DNA of 63,631 nt, from positions 1-63,631 of the forward strand of contig JAUIDY010000020.1 of assembly GCA_030428385.1 (NCBI GenBank). Direction: 5' to 3'. Of the stretch, positions 29,188 through 37,465 are shown piece by piece (the first letter of the stretch is position 1; the number at the start of each line of letters is the position of its first letter). Under the pieces are notes generated by a model that worked only from the letters and a program-made list of their open reading frames with translations, made no database searches and had not been told where the DNA came from. Origin of the DNA: Rhodothermia bacterium (GTDB lineage: Bacteria; Bacteroidota; Rhodothermia; Rhodothermales; JAAAOL01). A program made the position numbers and the translations under genes.

Positions 29188-29622
29188 GGCACAACACCCG
29201 GACAGAAAGAAAAATGCTTCGGTTGGAATGTGGGAGGCCCTTTGATGTTGCATCGACGCGACGAAGAACCCATGCAGCCGGGAGCCCCAGCCCAAATCGG
29301 GAGTTTCGAAGATCGAATGCATGGACTGAAGCACGCATCGAACGTCATCGCGAAATTCTTCCGGCAACATTCGAGTTGCACCTCGATTAACCTGATAGAG
29401 AAAAGAGAGGGCGGTCGCAGATGGCACACCAAACCGTCCCTTTGAGGGGGCTGTCGCGCAGCGACTGAGGGTGTAGAACCAACGGCAAACACCCTCCGGC
29501 CCATTCGGGCCACCTCCCTCAAGGAAGGGGTTTTGATGGCGGCCTGATTTAGAAGCATTGCTTACCCATAATCCACCCACACCCCTAAACTCCCAAACCC
29601 CCAAACTCCCACACCCAACCCC
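29188..29622. other. Divergent spacer between ALDH and queE
   Basis: The 435-bp gap holds the inverted copy of the CCCTCCCTTGAGGG element (29434-29536) and, right before queE, about 50 bases made almost only of C, A and T (CCACCCACACCCC, CTCCCAAACCCCC and similar), which would be unstructured in mRNA. No gene was identified. Confidence 0.5.
29434..29536. repeat. CCCTCCCTTGAGGGAGG element, copy 2 (inverted)
   Basis: Read on the minus strand it has the same block order as the element at 10944-11044: CCCCTTCCTTGAGGGAGG, GGCCCGAATGGGCC, GGAGGGTGTT, then GTCGCTGCGCGAC and CCCTCAAAGGGACGG. The two copies differ by scattered substitutions that often keep pairing. Confidence 0.75.
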
Positions 29623-30252
29623 GTGACCTACACCGTCAAAGAAATCTACTACACGCTGCAAGGCGAAGGGGCGCACACCGGGCGTCCGGCGGTGTTTTTG
29701 CGCTTTGCCGGGTGCAACCTGTGGACAGGGCGCGAGGAAGACCGGGCGTCGGCGGTGTGTACGTTTTGCGACACCGACTTTATTGGCACCGATGGTCCTG
29801 GCGGTGGCAAGTTCAAGACACCAGAAGCGCTGGCAGAAGCTGTTGCGAGCCACTGGCCAGGCGGGGGGCGTCCCTACGTGGTGTGCACGGGCGGAGAGCC
29901 GCTGCTTCAACTCAATGCGCCGCTCGTGGAGGCGTTGCACGCGGTGGGTTTTGAGGTGGCTGTGGAGACCAACGGTACCGTGCTTCCGCCCGACGGCATC
30001 GACTGGATCTGCATGAGTCCGAAGGCTGGAAGTGAAGTACTTCTGACCAAAGGCGACGAACTCAAGTTGGTCTATCCGCAGCCCGGAGCCATGCCCGAAC
30101 AATTTGTCCATTTCGGCTTCACCCATTTTTTCCTCCAGCCGATGGATGGCCCCGATGCGGTGCCAAACACCGAAAAGGCGGTGGCCTATTGCTTGCAGCA
30201 TCCAAAGTGGCGGCTGAGTTTGCAAACCCACAAGCTGCTCGCCATTCCGTAG
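29623..30252 (+). CDS. queE: 7-carboxy-7-deazaguanine synthase (radical SAM)
   Basis: This 209-residue enzyme converts 6-carboxytetrahydropterin to CDG on the way to queuosine. EIYYTLQGEGAHTGRPAVFL is the QueE N-terminal signature. The iron-sulfur cysteines sit in FAGCNLW and CTFCDTDF with 14 residues between the first and second, a CX14CX2C cluster instead of the usual CX3CX2C. That spacing is known from a subset of QueE enzymes. CTGGEPLLQL is the SAM-binding GGE motif. Translation starts at GTG. Other queuosine genes are not in the window. Confidence 0.94.
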   Translation: MTYTVKEIYYTLQGEGAHTGRPAVFLRFAGCNLWTGREEDRASAVCTFCDTDFIGTDGPGGGKFKTPEALAEAVASHWPGGGRPYVVCTGGEPLLQLNAPLVEALHAVGFEVAVETNGTVLPPDGIDWICMSPKAGSEVLLTKGDELKLVYPQPGAMPEQFVHFGFTHFFLQPMDGPDAVPNTEKAVAYCLQHPKWRLSLQTHKLLAIP

Positions 30253-30559
30253 CCTATATCCTTTCCGAGACAATCGAAAGCTGTGCTTGTGTGCAGCTAA
30301 CTCTATTTCGAAATCCCTTACCTTTGTCATGCCGGGCCTGCCCCAGCCTCTCTGCGGTTAGCAACGCTGCTATTTTGCGGGAGGGCGATGTGAGCCAAAG
30401 GCGCCGCGCGAGGACTTGCGCAGCCCAAGATCACAAATCCAAAACAGCCTCCAAACACCGGGTAAAATCGATGCAATTTGAGCTTGCGCGTCGGTGTTGG
30501 CTGACGTAGGTTTTGACCCCCATCCTCGATGCATCTCACCGTTTGTATTTCCTACGTGC
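30253..30559. other. Spacer between queE and the E1 gene
   Basis: This 307-bp gap contains no supported gene. A TGTCATGCCGGGCCTG stretch at about 30327 looks like half of a TGTCA-type element without a clear partner. The promoter of the E1 gene should lie near 30500 but no box is convincing. Confidence 0.4.
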
Positions 30560-32542
30560 ATGTCTACCCGTAGCTCTGTTGATCTCGATTTAAAGGCGAT
30601 GTATCGGGCCTTGTACCTTCCCCGTGCGGTGGAGGACAAGATGCTGCGGTTGATTCGGCAAAACCGGCTGTCGAAGTGGTTCAGTGGCTATGGGCAGGAA
30701 GCCATTGCCGTGGGTTGTGCCTGGGCGCTGCGCCCAGGCGATTACATCCTGCCTACGCACCGCAACCTGGGCGTGTGGACGACGCGCGGCGTGCCACTCC
30801 GGCCACTGATGTGCCAACTTATGGGCAAAGATGGCGGCTACACCAAAGGCCGCGACCGCACCTTCCATTTTGGTTTGCCTGAAAAGCGCATCATTGGCAT
30901 GATCTCGCACATGGCGGCAATGCTGCCGGTGGCGTGTGGCCTCGGGCAGGCGGCCCAACTCAAGGGCGAAGACACCGTCTCGCTGGTGTTTTGTGGCGAT
31001 GGGGCCTCCCGCGAAGGCGACTTCCACGAAGCGCTCAACCTCGCCTCGGTATGGAAGCTGCCCGTTGTTTTTGTGGTGGAAAATAACGGCTATGCGCTCT
31101 CGACGCCCACCCGCGAAGCGATCCCTGTGGAGCACATTGCGGTGGCAGCGGCGGGCTACGGGATGCCGAGCAAAAAAGTAGATGGCAACGATTACCTGGC
31201 GGTTGTCGATACCGTCCAAAAAGCCGCCGCGCGGGCGCGGGCGGGCGAAGGGCCGTCACTCTTGGAGATGAAGACCTTTCGTGTGCGGGGGCATGAGGAA
31301 GCCTCCGGGACCAAATATGTGCCCGAACGCCTGATCCTCGCCTGGCAGGCCAAAGACCCCATCGAGCGTTTCGAGCAGGCGCTGCTGGATACGAACTCGA
31401 TGGAAGCCGCCGAGATGGAAGCCATTCAGCAGGAACTGGCTGCCGAGGTCGAGGAAGCCGCCGAGTTTGCGCTGCAACAGCCCGACGTAACCAGCACCCC
31501 CGATGCCGAGCGCGCCGATCTCTTTGCCCCGGCTTTCCAGCCGTATGCCACCCCCAACGGCACCGTCACTGAAAAACGCTTCATTGATGCCGTCAGCGAC
31601 GGACTGCGGCAGGCGATGGAAGCGGACGAGCGGGTGCTGGTGCTGGGGCAGGACGTGGCAGAATATGGCGGGGTGTTTAAGGTGACCCAGGGCTTCGTGG
31701 AGCAGTTTGGCGCATCTCGCGTGCGCAACACCCCGATCATCGAAAGCGGGGCGGTGGGCGCGGTGATGGGGCTGGCGCTCGAAGGGCTCAAGCCGGTGCT
31801 GGAGATCCAGTACGCCGACTTCATTTCGTGCGGTTTTAATCAGATCGTCAACAACCTGGCGACGACGCATTACCGCTGGGGGCAGCCGCTCAACGTGACC
31901 GTCCGCGCGCCGTACGGCGGCAGCATCGGGGCGGGGCCGTTCCATTCGCAGAGCGTGGAGGCGTGGTTCACGCATGTGCCGGGCCTCAAGGTGGTGGTGC
32001 CTGCCACACCCGAAGACGCCAAGGGCCTGTTGGTCACCGCCATCGAAGAACCTAACCCGGTGTTGTTTTTTGAACACAAGGCGCTCTACCGCTCATTGCG
32101 GGGCACGGTGCCGGATACACTGTACCACACGCCGTTGGGGAAGGCCCGCCTTGCCCGCGAAGGCGTGGATGCCACCATCGTCACGTATGGCCTGGGGGTG
32201 CACTGGGCGCTCAAAGAAGCCGCGCATCAGGCCGAGACGAGCGGGGCGTCCGTCGAAGTCATCGACCTGCGTACCTTAATTCCATGGGACCGCGAGACGG
32301 TGCTGGCGTCGCTGGAAAAGACGAACCGCGTGCTGGTGCTTTACGAAGCAACCTACACGGGCGGCTTCGGGGCCGAGGTGGCAGCCGCCATCGCCGAGGA
32401 CGGTTTCCATCTGCTCGACGCCCCGCCGGTTCGTGTCGCAGGCGAAGACTTGCCGGTGCCATTTTCGCGCTCATTGGAAGACACCATTTTTTCAGCGAAG
32501 GCCCGCCTGCGCCCGGCACTGGTGCAACTGCTGGCGTTTTGA
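30560..32542 (+). CDS. Fused alpha-beta E1 component of a 2-oxoacid dehydrogenase (branched-chain type)
   Basis: This 660-residue thiamine-diphosphate enzyme would decarboxylate a 2-oxo acid and pass the acyl group to a lipoyl E2. The alpha half (residues ~10-330) has the ThDP motif GDGASREGDF...ENN and the phosphorylation-loop-like RDRTFHFG. The beta half (~345-660) has LGQDVAEYGGVFKVT, GLKPVLEIQYADF and the C-terminal ATYTGGFGAEVAA. Alpha-beta fusions of this kind are common in Bacteroidota-related genomes and annotated as 2-oxoisovalerate dehydrogenase. No E2 or E3 gene is adjacent. The start at 30560 removes 22 unlikely residues. Confidence 0.92.
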   Translation: MSTRSSVDLDLKAMYRALYLPRAVEDKMLRLIRQNRLSKWFSGYGQEAIAVGCAWALRPGDYILPTHRNLGVWTTRGVPLRPLMCQLMGKDGGYTKGRDRTFHFGLPEKRIIGMISHMAAMLPVACGLGQAAQLKGEDTVSLVFCGDGASREGDFHEALNLASVWKLPVVFVVENNGYALSTPTREAIPVEHIAVAAAGYGMPSKKVDGNDYLAVVDTVQKAAARARAGEGPSLLEMKTFRVRGHEEASGTKYVPERLILAWQAKDPIERFEQALLDTNSMEAAEMEAIQQELAAEVEEAAEFALQQPDVTSTPDAERADLFAPAFQPYATPNGTVTEKRFIDAVSDGLRQAMEADERVLVLGQDVAEYGGVFKVTQGFVEQFGASRVRNTPIIESGAVGAVMGLALEGLKPVLEIQYADFISCGFNQIVNNLATTHYRWGQPLNVTVRAPYGGSIGAGPFHSQSVEAWFTHVPGLKVVVPATPEDAKGLLVTAIEEPNPVLFFEHKALYRSLRGTVPDTLYHTPLGKARLAREGVDATIVTYGLGVHWALKEAAHQAETSGASVEVIDLRTLIPWDRETVLASLEKTNRVLVLYEATYTGGFGAEVAAAIAEDGFHLLDAPPVRVAGEDLPVPFSRSLEDTIFSAKARLRPALVQLLAF

Positions 32543-32551
32543 GCGAGGGGT

Positions 32552-33001
32552 ATGGAAGACGAACCGATCTATTTCTACGCGAAGTTCGACCCGTTCTACG
32601 AGTTTTCCAACTTCGCGCCCCACGGGTTGACGGTGGATGGCGTGTATTGGCCCACCGCTGAGCATTATTTTCAGGCCCAGAAATTCCACGATGCCGCCTA
32701 CCGCGAACGGATTAGGCAGGCACGTACGCCCAAGGAAGCCAAAGCACTGGGGCAATCGCGCAAGATGCCGCTGCGGGCCGACTGGGAAGCGGTTAAAGAA
32801 GAGGTGATGTTGGTAGCGTTGCGTGGCAAGTTTGTCCACCGGAAGCTCAAGCGGCTGTTGCTGGATACGGGTCGCCGTCCGCTTATTGAACATGCGCCGT
32901 CCGACTACTACTGGGGCTGCGGAAAGGATGGAAGCGGAAAAAATCGACTGGGCACGTTGCTGATGCAGGTACGCGCAGAACTGCAGGAGGAGTCGCCATG
33001 A
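32552..33001 (+). CDS. NADAR-domain protein (YbiA-like N-glycosidase family)
   Basis: This 149-residue single-domain protein shows the NADAR pattern: FYEFSNFAPH, VYWPTAEHYFQAQKF, IRQARTPKEAKALGQ and DYYWGCGKDGSGKNRLG. Characterised relatives hydrolyse N-glycosidic bonds in damaged riboflavin intermediates or reverse ADP-ribosylation of guanine. It starts 10 bp after the E1 gene and its stop overlaps the coaE start by four bases, so it is co-translated with cofactor genes. Metabolite repair is the favoured reading. Confidence 0.93.
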   Translation: MEDEPIYFYAKFDPFYEFSNFAPHGLTVDGVYWPTAEHYFQAQKFHDAAYRERIRQARTPKEAKALGQSRKMPLRADWEAVKEEVMLVALRGKFVHRKLKRLLLDTGRRPLIEHAPSDYYWGCGKDGSGKNRLGTLLMQVRAELQEESP

Positions 33002-33603
33002 AAACACTGGGTATCACGGGCGGTATCGGGAGCGGAAAGACGACCGTGTGTAAGCTGTTTGAAGACTTGGGAGCCCGGGTGATCTATGCCGACGACGAAG
33101 CCAAGCGCATCATGCACGAAAACCCCGACGTACGGGTAGAACTTATGGCGGCCTTCGGGCCGGAGAGCTACGACGAACAGGGGCGACTCAACCGGGCCTA
33201 TCTGGCGCAGCAGGTGTTTGGCAACGCGGAGAACATTGCCCGCATCAATGCCATCGTGCATCCCCGCGTCGGCGAGGCACTTCAGCAATCCATCCGCCAG
33301 GCCGAGGCCGACGGGGTGGACCTGCTGGTGTATGAGTCGGCCCTGCTTTTTGAAACAGGCGGCGACCAGCTTCTCGATGCCATCGCGGTGGTTGATGCGC
33401 CCCTGGAAACACGCATGCAACGGGTGATGGCGCGGGACGAAGTCTCAAAAGAAAAGGTTGAGGCCCGCATGAAACACCAACGCGCCGCCAAAGCATTTCG
33501 GGAACGCGCCGACTACCTCATCGAAAACGACGGCGAAAAAGAGGCGTTGCAAACACAGGTAGAAGCCGTCTACGCGGAGCTACTTGGGGCAAACGGCACG
33601 TGA
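32998..33603 (+). CDS. coaE: Dephospho-CoA kinase
   Basis: This 201-residue P-loop kinase catalyses the last step of coenzyme A synthesis. The Walker A motif is GGIGSGKTTV at residues 6-15. YADDEAKRIM, the LVYESALLFETG segment and the late RMKHQRAAKAFRERADYLI helix and NDG end are typical of CoaE. Its ATG overlaps the preceding NADAR stop (ATGA). No terminator is visible downstream; a convergent small membrane gene follows. Confidence 0.96.
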   Translation: MKTLGITGGIGSGKTTVCKLFEDLGARVIYADDEAKRIMHENPDVRVELMAAFGPESYDEQGRLNRAYLAQQVFGNAENIARINAIVHPRVGEALQQSIRQAEADGVDLLVYESALLFETGGDQLLDAIAVVDAPLETRMQRVMARDEVSKEKVEARMKHQRAAKAFRERADYLIENDGEKEALQTQVEAVYAELLGANGT

Positions 33604-33667
33604 CAGTTGCTTCTTGTGCCCAAGAAAGACCTGTAACCTGCCGACCTTATAGACCTGTGACCCAAGC

Positions 33668-33982
33668 TCAATTCCGACGGAGCCACAGGTTGTCCAGCCA
33701 CGGATCAGGGAAGCCGTCGGAGTCGCCGTGGTGGTACGAATAGTGGTCGCGGCGCGAGCGTTTGGCGAAATAGAAGCGCTGGTCTTCGCGGATTTCGCGC
33801 GCGCCTACCGGCATCGCCCGTCCGGCGGTGGTGGCTTCGCGGCGTTTCTCCGTGGGGCTTTCAGAAGGGGCAAGGGGTTCTTCGGGAAACAAAATCCGGT
33901 ACGTGGTGACGCCGACCCATGTGAGCATGAGGAACAGCACGGGCACCACAACAGCAGCCAGGATGATGTAGAATAAGCTCAC
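33668..33982 (-). CDS. Small single-pass membrane protein near the oxidase genes
   Basis: This protein of about 104 residues, not recognised by family, has an N-terminal membrane helix (LFYIILAAVVVPVLFLMLTW) and a polar, Arg- and His-rich tail (FAKRSRRDHYSYHHGDSDG) ending NLWLRRN. The start is GTG at 33982 (preceded by GCAGGT) or TTG at 34006. It lies on the oxidase strand but beyond the operon terminator at 34154-34185, so it is probably transcribed separately. Confidence 0.6.
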   Translation of the reverse strand: MSLFYIILAAVVVPVLFLMLTWVGVTTYRILFPEEPLAPSESPTEKRREATTAGRAMPVGAREIREDQRFYFAKRSRRDHYSYHHGDSDGFPDPWLDNLWLRRN

Positions 33983-34153
33983 AGAAGACCTGCGGGAATA
34001 GCCCAAACGAGGGCAGGCATGGGAGATCCAACGGACGAGAAGAGGAGGCGTTGGAAGATAAAGATTATAGAAAACACAAAAGGGCCGAGTTCCAGTCTTT
34101 ACCCCACGAAGTTGGCAAAAAGTGGTCTGCCTTTGCGTAATTCACAAACGAAA

Positions 34154-34185
34154 AAAGGCGACGCAGAAAACCCCGCGTCGCCTTT
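34154..34185 (-). terminator. Rho-independent terminator of the act-cta supercluster
   Basis: An 11-bp stem AAAGGCGACGC/GCGTCGCCTTT with a 10-nt loop is followed on the minus strand by TTTCG. It lies about 20 bp after the ctaF stop. Confidence 0.9.
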
Positions 34186-34207
34186 GAAAAAAATCTGGTT
34201 ATAGCTG

Positions 34208-34723
34208 CTAATGAGCCGCTTCGGGCTCGGTCGTTTCCGGTGCGGGCTCCTCGGCAGGGGCGGGTGTTTCTTCCAGTGGGTTTTGCTCCAGCGCCAGCGA
34301 GTCGGCGGGCGAGGTAGCAAGCCCGGCACGGCCCGGATCGCGCTGCTGCAAGGTCTCTTCCATGCGGGTGCGGTCTTCCTGCGGGATGGTGTCAACGTTG
34401 CCGATGTCGCCCCGGAACGCGGTATCGAACAGCGTAAAGCTGATAAAGATGAGCACGAAGAGGATGCCCAGCACCAGCGTCAGCGTGTTCACGCGGTTGT
34501 CGTACTTGAGCCCCATAAAAAACATGATCACCAGCGTGGCCTTGCCACAGGCAATGGCGAGGGCAAGCGGGACGTTAAACGCGCCGAGATCAAGCTGCGT
34601 GGCGGTAAGCACCGTCAGGATCGTCAGGAAAATGAGGCCACCGAAGGTCTTGAGCAGCACCGGCATCGGAATGATGTGGTGGCCGTGATCGCCGTCGGCG
34701 TGGGCATGTGCGTCGTGAGCCAT
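34208..34723 (-). CDS. ctaF: Cytochrome c oxidase subunit IV-like protein (prokaryotic type)
   Basis: This 171-residue protein has a His-rich N-terminus (MAHDAHAHADGDHGHH) and three membrane helices (LLKTFGGLIFLTILTVLTA, VPLALAIACGKATLVIMFFM, LTLVLGILFVLIFISFTLF), the layout of the small fourth subunit of caa3 oxidases. A long acidic Pro/Glu/Ala tail (about 60 residues) is unusual and may be disordered outside the membrane. It is the last gene of the cluster. Confidence 0.88.
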   Translation of the reverse strand: MAHDAHAHADGDHGHHIIPMPVLLKTFGGLIFLTILTVLTATQLDLGAFNVPLALAIACGKATLVIMFFMGLKYDNRVNTLTLVLGILFVLIFISFTLFDTAFRGDIGNVDTIPQEDRTRMEETLQQRDPGRAGLATSPADSLALEQNPLEETPAPAEEPAPETTEPEAAH

Positions 34724-34815
34724 TAGGTATCGAAGTCTATCAGGTCGGCGAGTTTATCAGGTCTGTCAGGTCATGGGCTGAGGTTTTTACCTCCCTCAAC
34801 CCACTTCCCGCATGC

Positions 34816-35517
34816 CTAAATCAAATACATCAGCGGGAAGAGGAAAATCCAGATCAAGTCCACGATGTGCCAGTAGAGGCCGCTCAGTTCAACAGGCGTG
34901 TACCACTCGCTGGAGAAGTGGCCGCGCAGGCCCCGCGTGTACAGCCACGTAAACATGCCCATGCCAATCAGGACGTGGACGCCGTGGATGCCTGTCATCA
35001 CGAAATAGATGCTAAAAAACTGGCGGGCGTAAGGGATGTTGAACTGTTCATACCCCGCGTGCGGATGAAACGCCTCGCCCGCGTACAGCCCGTGCTCAAA
35101 CTTGGCGGTGTACTCGAAGTATTTCACCACCATAAAAATGGCAGCGCAAAGCACCGTGAGCAGCAGCATCCAGTTCATCTTCTGGATCTGGTCTTTCTGC
35201 ACGAAATGAATCGACAGCGCCACCGTGAGTGAAGAAGCGAGTAGCACCACGGTGTTCAGGCCGCCCAGAAAGGGGTTGAGCGCTTCGCTGGCTACCTCAA
35301 ACACTTCAGGATGCCACACGCGGTACACGGTGTAGGCGACGAACATGCCGCTGAAAAGCAGGATTTCCGTGATGAGGAACAGCCACATGCCCAGCTTCGC
35401 CGAGTCGAACTGTTGCTCCATCGACACGAAATGGTGCTGGAAACGCGGGTGATGCGCGTGCCCATCGCCATGTCCGTGCTCAACGGCAGGGGCGGCAGTG
35501 GTGGTGGTACTTGCCAT
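34816..35517 (-). CDS. ctaE: caa3-type cytochrome c oxidase subunit III
   Basis: This 233-residue protein has five predicted membrane helices, beginning after a His-rich N-terminal tail with KLGMWLFLITEILLFSGMFV. The segment FVMTGIHGVHVLIGMG is a strong subunit III signature, and LSGLYWHIVDLIWIFLFPLMYL forms the last helix. Subunit III stabilises proton uptake by subunit I. It follows ctaD after a 167-bp gap that contains an interrupted heptad element. Confidence 0.95.
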   Translation of the reverse strand: MASTTTTAAPAVEHGHGDGHAHHPRFQHHFVSMEQQFDSAKLGMWLFLITEILLFSGMFVAYTVYRVWHPEVFEVASEALNPFLGGLNTVVLLASSLTVALSIHFVQKDQIQKMNWMLLLTVLCAAIFMVVKYFEYTAKFEHGLYAGEAFHPHAGYEQFNIPYARQFFSIYFVMTGIHGVHVLIGMGMFTWLYTRGLRGHFSSEWYTPVELSGLYWHIVDLIWIFLFPLMYLI

Positions 35518-35561
35518 GGGTTAGCGTGGTAAGTCGTTAAAAAGTGGTGTAATTGTAATGC

Positions 35562-35687
35562 GTGAAGCGTGAAACGTGAACTTGTTTCTGGGCGACCGAG
35601 CTTGAAGGTGAAAACGACTTCTCAGCAGCAAGGCCTTCACGATGATCTCAAGCGATGCGGTTTGGCACCCTCACGTTTCACGTTTTA
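35562..35687. repeat. Heptad element interrupted at its core, copy 5
   Basis: The left arm GTGAAGCGTGAAACGTGAACTT and right arm TTTGGCACCCTCACGTTTCACG match the intact form. About 50 unrelated bases separate GGTG from TTGGCACC. The right end overlaps the ctaD stop codon, so the element touches the coding sequence. Confidence 0.7.
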
Positions 35688-37403
35688 ATGTTTTTGTCCG
35701 GGTGCCGCTTCCACCGTGGCTCCGTCGCCCACGCCATCGCCTTCGTACAGATGCTCCAGCGCGTGGTAGTCATACGGCCCGTGGGTTACAATAGGCGTAT
35801 GGTGGAAGTTGTGCGGGTCGGGCGGCGAGGTACAGTGCGTCCATTCCAGCGTGGCTGCGCCCCATGGGTTGGCGGGGGCTTTTTTGCCACGGAACATCGA
35901 ATGGATCATGTAGAACAGCACCATAAACAGCCCCAGCGCCAGAATCCACGAACCGACCGTCGAGATCTGGTGCAGCGCGGTGAACTCGGGCAGGTAGTCG
36001 TAGTAGCGGCGCGGCATGCCCCGGCTGCCCAGCACAAACTGGGTGAAGAACGTGATGTTGAAGCCGATGAAGATGAGGATCGCGGCGATTTTGCCAAGCG
36101 TCTCGTTGTACATCTTGCCGGTGATCTTGGGCCACCAGTAGTGGAAGCCACCGAGCAGCGCAATCACGGTGCCGCCCATCATCACATAGTGGAAGTGCGC
36201 CACGATGAAGTACGTGTCGTGCAGGTGCACGTCCACCGCCAGCACGCCCACCATCACGCCTGTCAGGCCGCCAATGGTAAACAGGAACAGGAAGCTCAGC
36301 GCGTATAACATCGGTGTTTGCAGCCACACCGAGCCTTTGTACATCGTACTCACCCAGTTCAGCACCTTGATGCCCGTCGGGATACCGATGAGGTAGGTGA
36401 TGAGCGAGAAGATGATGGACGAGACGGCGCTCTGCCCGGACACAAACATGTGGTGGCCCCACACGAGGAAGCCCAGGAATGCAATCGCCACCGACGAAAG
36501 TGCGATGAACGTGTAGCCCTGGATATTCTGCCGCGAAAAAACCGTCACCAGTTCGCTGATGATGCCGAAGGCGGGCAAAATCATGATGTAGACCGCCGGG
36601 TGGCTGTAGAACCAGAAGAAGTGCTGGAACAGGATCGGGTCGCCGCCGAGGGCGGGGTCGAAGATGCCGATGCCGAGGAATTTTTCGAGGAAGAGCAGCA
36701 CCATCGTGATCCCGATGACGGGCGTAGCGAGGACCTGCACGATGCTGGTGGCATACAGCGCCCACACAAACAGCGGCAGGCGGTTCCAGGTCATGCCCGG
36801 CGCACGCATCTTGTGGATCGTTACGATGAAGTTGATGCCCGTAAAGATCGACGCGAAGCCCGCCACAAACACCGCCAGCGTAACGAAGAACACCGAGTTG
36901 CTGCCGTCGCTGGAATACGGGGTGTAGAACGTCCAGCCCGTGTCTACCTGCCCTACGCCAATGGCGATCACGGCGAGGGCTGCGCCCGCCATAAAGATGT
37001 ACCAACTGGCGAGGTTAAGGCGCGGAAACGCCACGTCTTTGGCCCCGATCTGGATCGGCAAGGCGAAGTTGCCGAGGAAACCGGGCACGGCCGGGATGAT
37101 GAACAGAAACACCATCATCACCGCGTGTAGCGTGAAGACCTGGTTGTAGGCGTCGGGGCCCATGATGGTCTCGCCGGGGCCGAGCAGCTCCATGCGCACC
37201 AGTAGGGCCAACACCCCTGCAATCAGGAAGAAGATCGCCACCGAGATGGCGTACATAATCCCGATGCGCTTGTGGTCCACCGTCGAGAGCCACGACCAGA
37301 TGGTTTTTTCGTGGTTCAGGTAGTGGTGTTCGGGATGGTGGTGTTCGGGATGGTGGTGGGCCGCTGCCTCGGCAGGGGCGTCGGTATGCATCACGGTCGC
37401 CAT
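35685..37403 (-). CDS. ctaD: caa3-type cytochrome c oxidase subunit I (A2 type)
   Basis: This 572-residue catalytic subunit has about 12 membrane helices. Heme and CuB ligands are visible: LHAVMMVF, the motif [10 protein letters not shown] (~residues 262-272), WGHHMF and HFHYVMMGG. The usual Glu of the D channel (HPEVY) is replaced, and the preceding YS pair makes the YSHPAV form that defines A2-type oxidases such as that of Rhodothermus marinus. The crosslink His and Tyr are kept. An N-terminal His-rich tail ([17 protein letters not shown]) could bind metal. The start at 37403 is the ATG two codons after an upstream TTG. Confidence 0.96.
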   Translation of the reverse strand: MATVMHTDAPAEAAAHHHPEHHHPEHHYLNHEKTIWSWLSTVDHKRIGIMYAISVAIFFLIAGVLALLVRMELLGPGETIMGPDAYNQVFTLHAVMMVFLFIIPAVPGFLGNFALPIQIGAKDVAFPRLNLASWYIFMAGAALAVIAIGVGQVDTGWTFYTPYSSDGSNSVFFVTLAVFVAGFASIFTGINFIVTIHKMRAPGMTWNRLPLFVWALYATSIVQVLATPVIGITMVLLFLEKFLGIGIFDPALGGDPILFQHFFWFYSHPAVYIMILPAFGIISELVTVFSRQNIQGYTFIALSSVAIAFLGFLVWGHHMFVSGQSAVSSIIFSLITYLIGIPTGIKVLNWVSTMYKGSVWLQTPMLYALSFLFLFTIGGLTGVMVGVLAVDVHLHDTYFIVAHFHYVMMGGTVIALLGGFHYWWPKITGKMYNETLGKIAAILIFIGFNITFFTQFVLGSRGMPRRYYDYLPEFTALHQISTVGSWILALGLFMVLFYMIHSMFRGKKAPANPWGAATLEWTHCTSPPDPHNFHHTPIVTHGPYDYHALEHLYEGDGVGDGATVEAAPGQKH

Positions 37404-37465
37404 AAGCAATACGGGCTAGAGACGCTGGTTAGGAGTCGGTGCGGGCAGAGGGGATAAAAGTACAT

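Noticed and set aside
29188..30330. A 381-codon upstream extension of the aldehyde dehydrogenase frame
   Set aside because: It lies antisense to queE, runs through a dispersed repeat and has no ALDH similarity; the true start METKKAMP is at 29187.
35770..37005. 411-residue alternative frame in ctaD
   Set aside because: Same-strand out-of-frame shadow of a clear oxidase subunit I gene.
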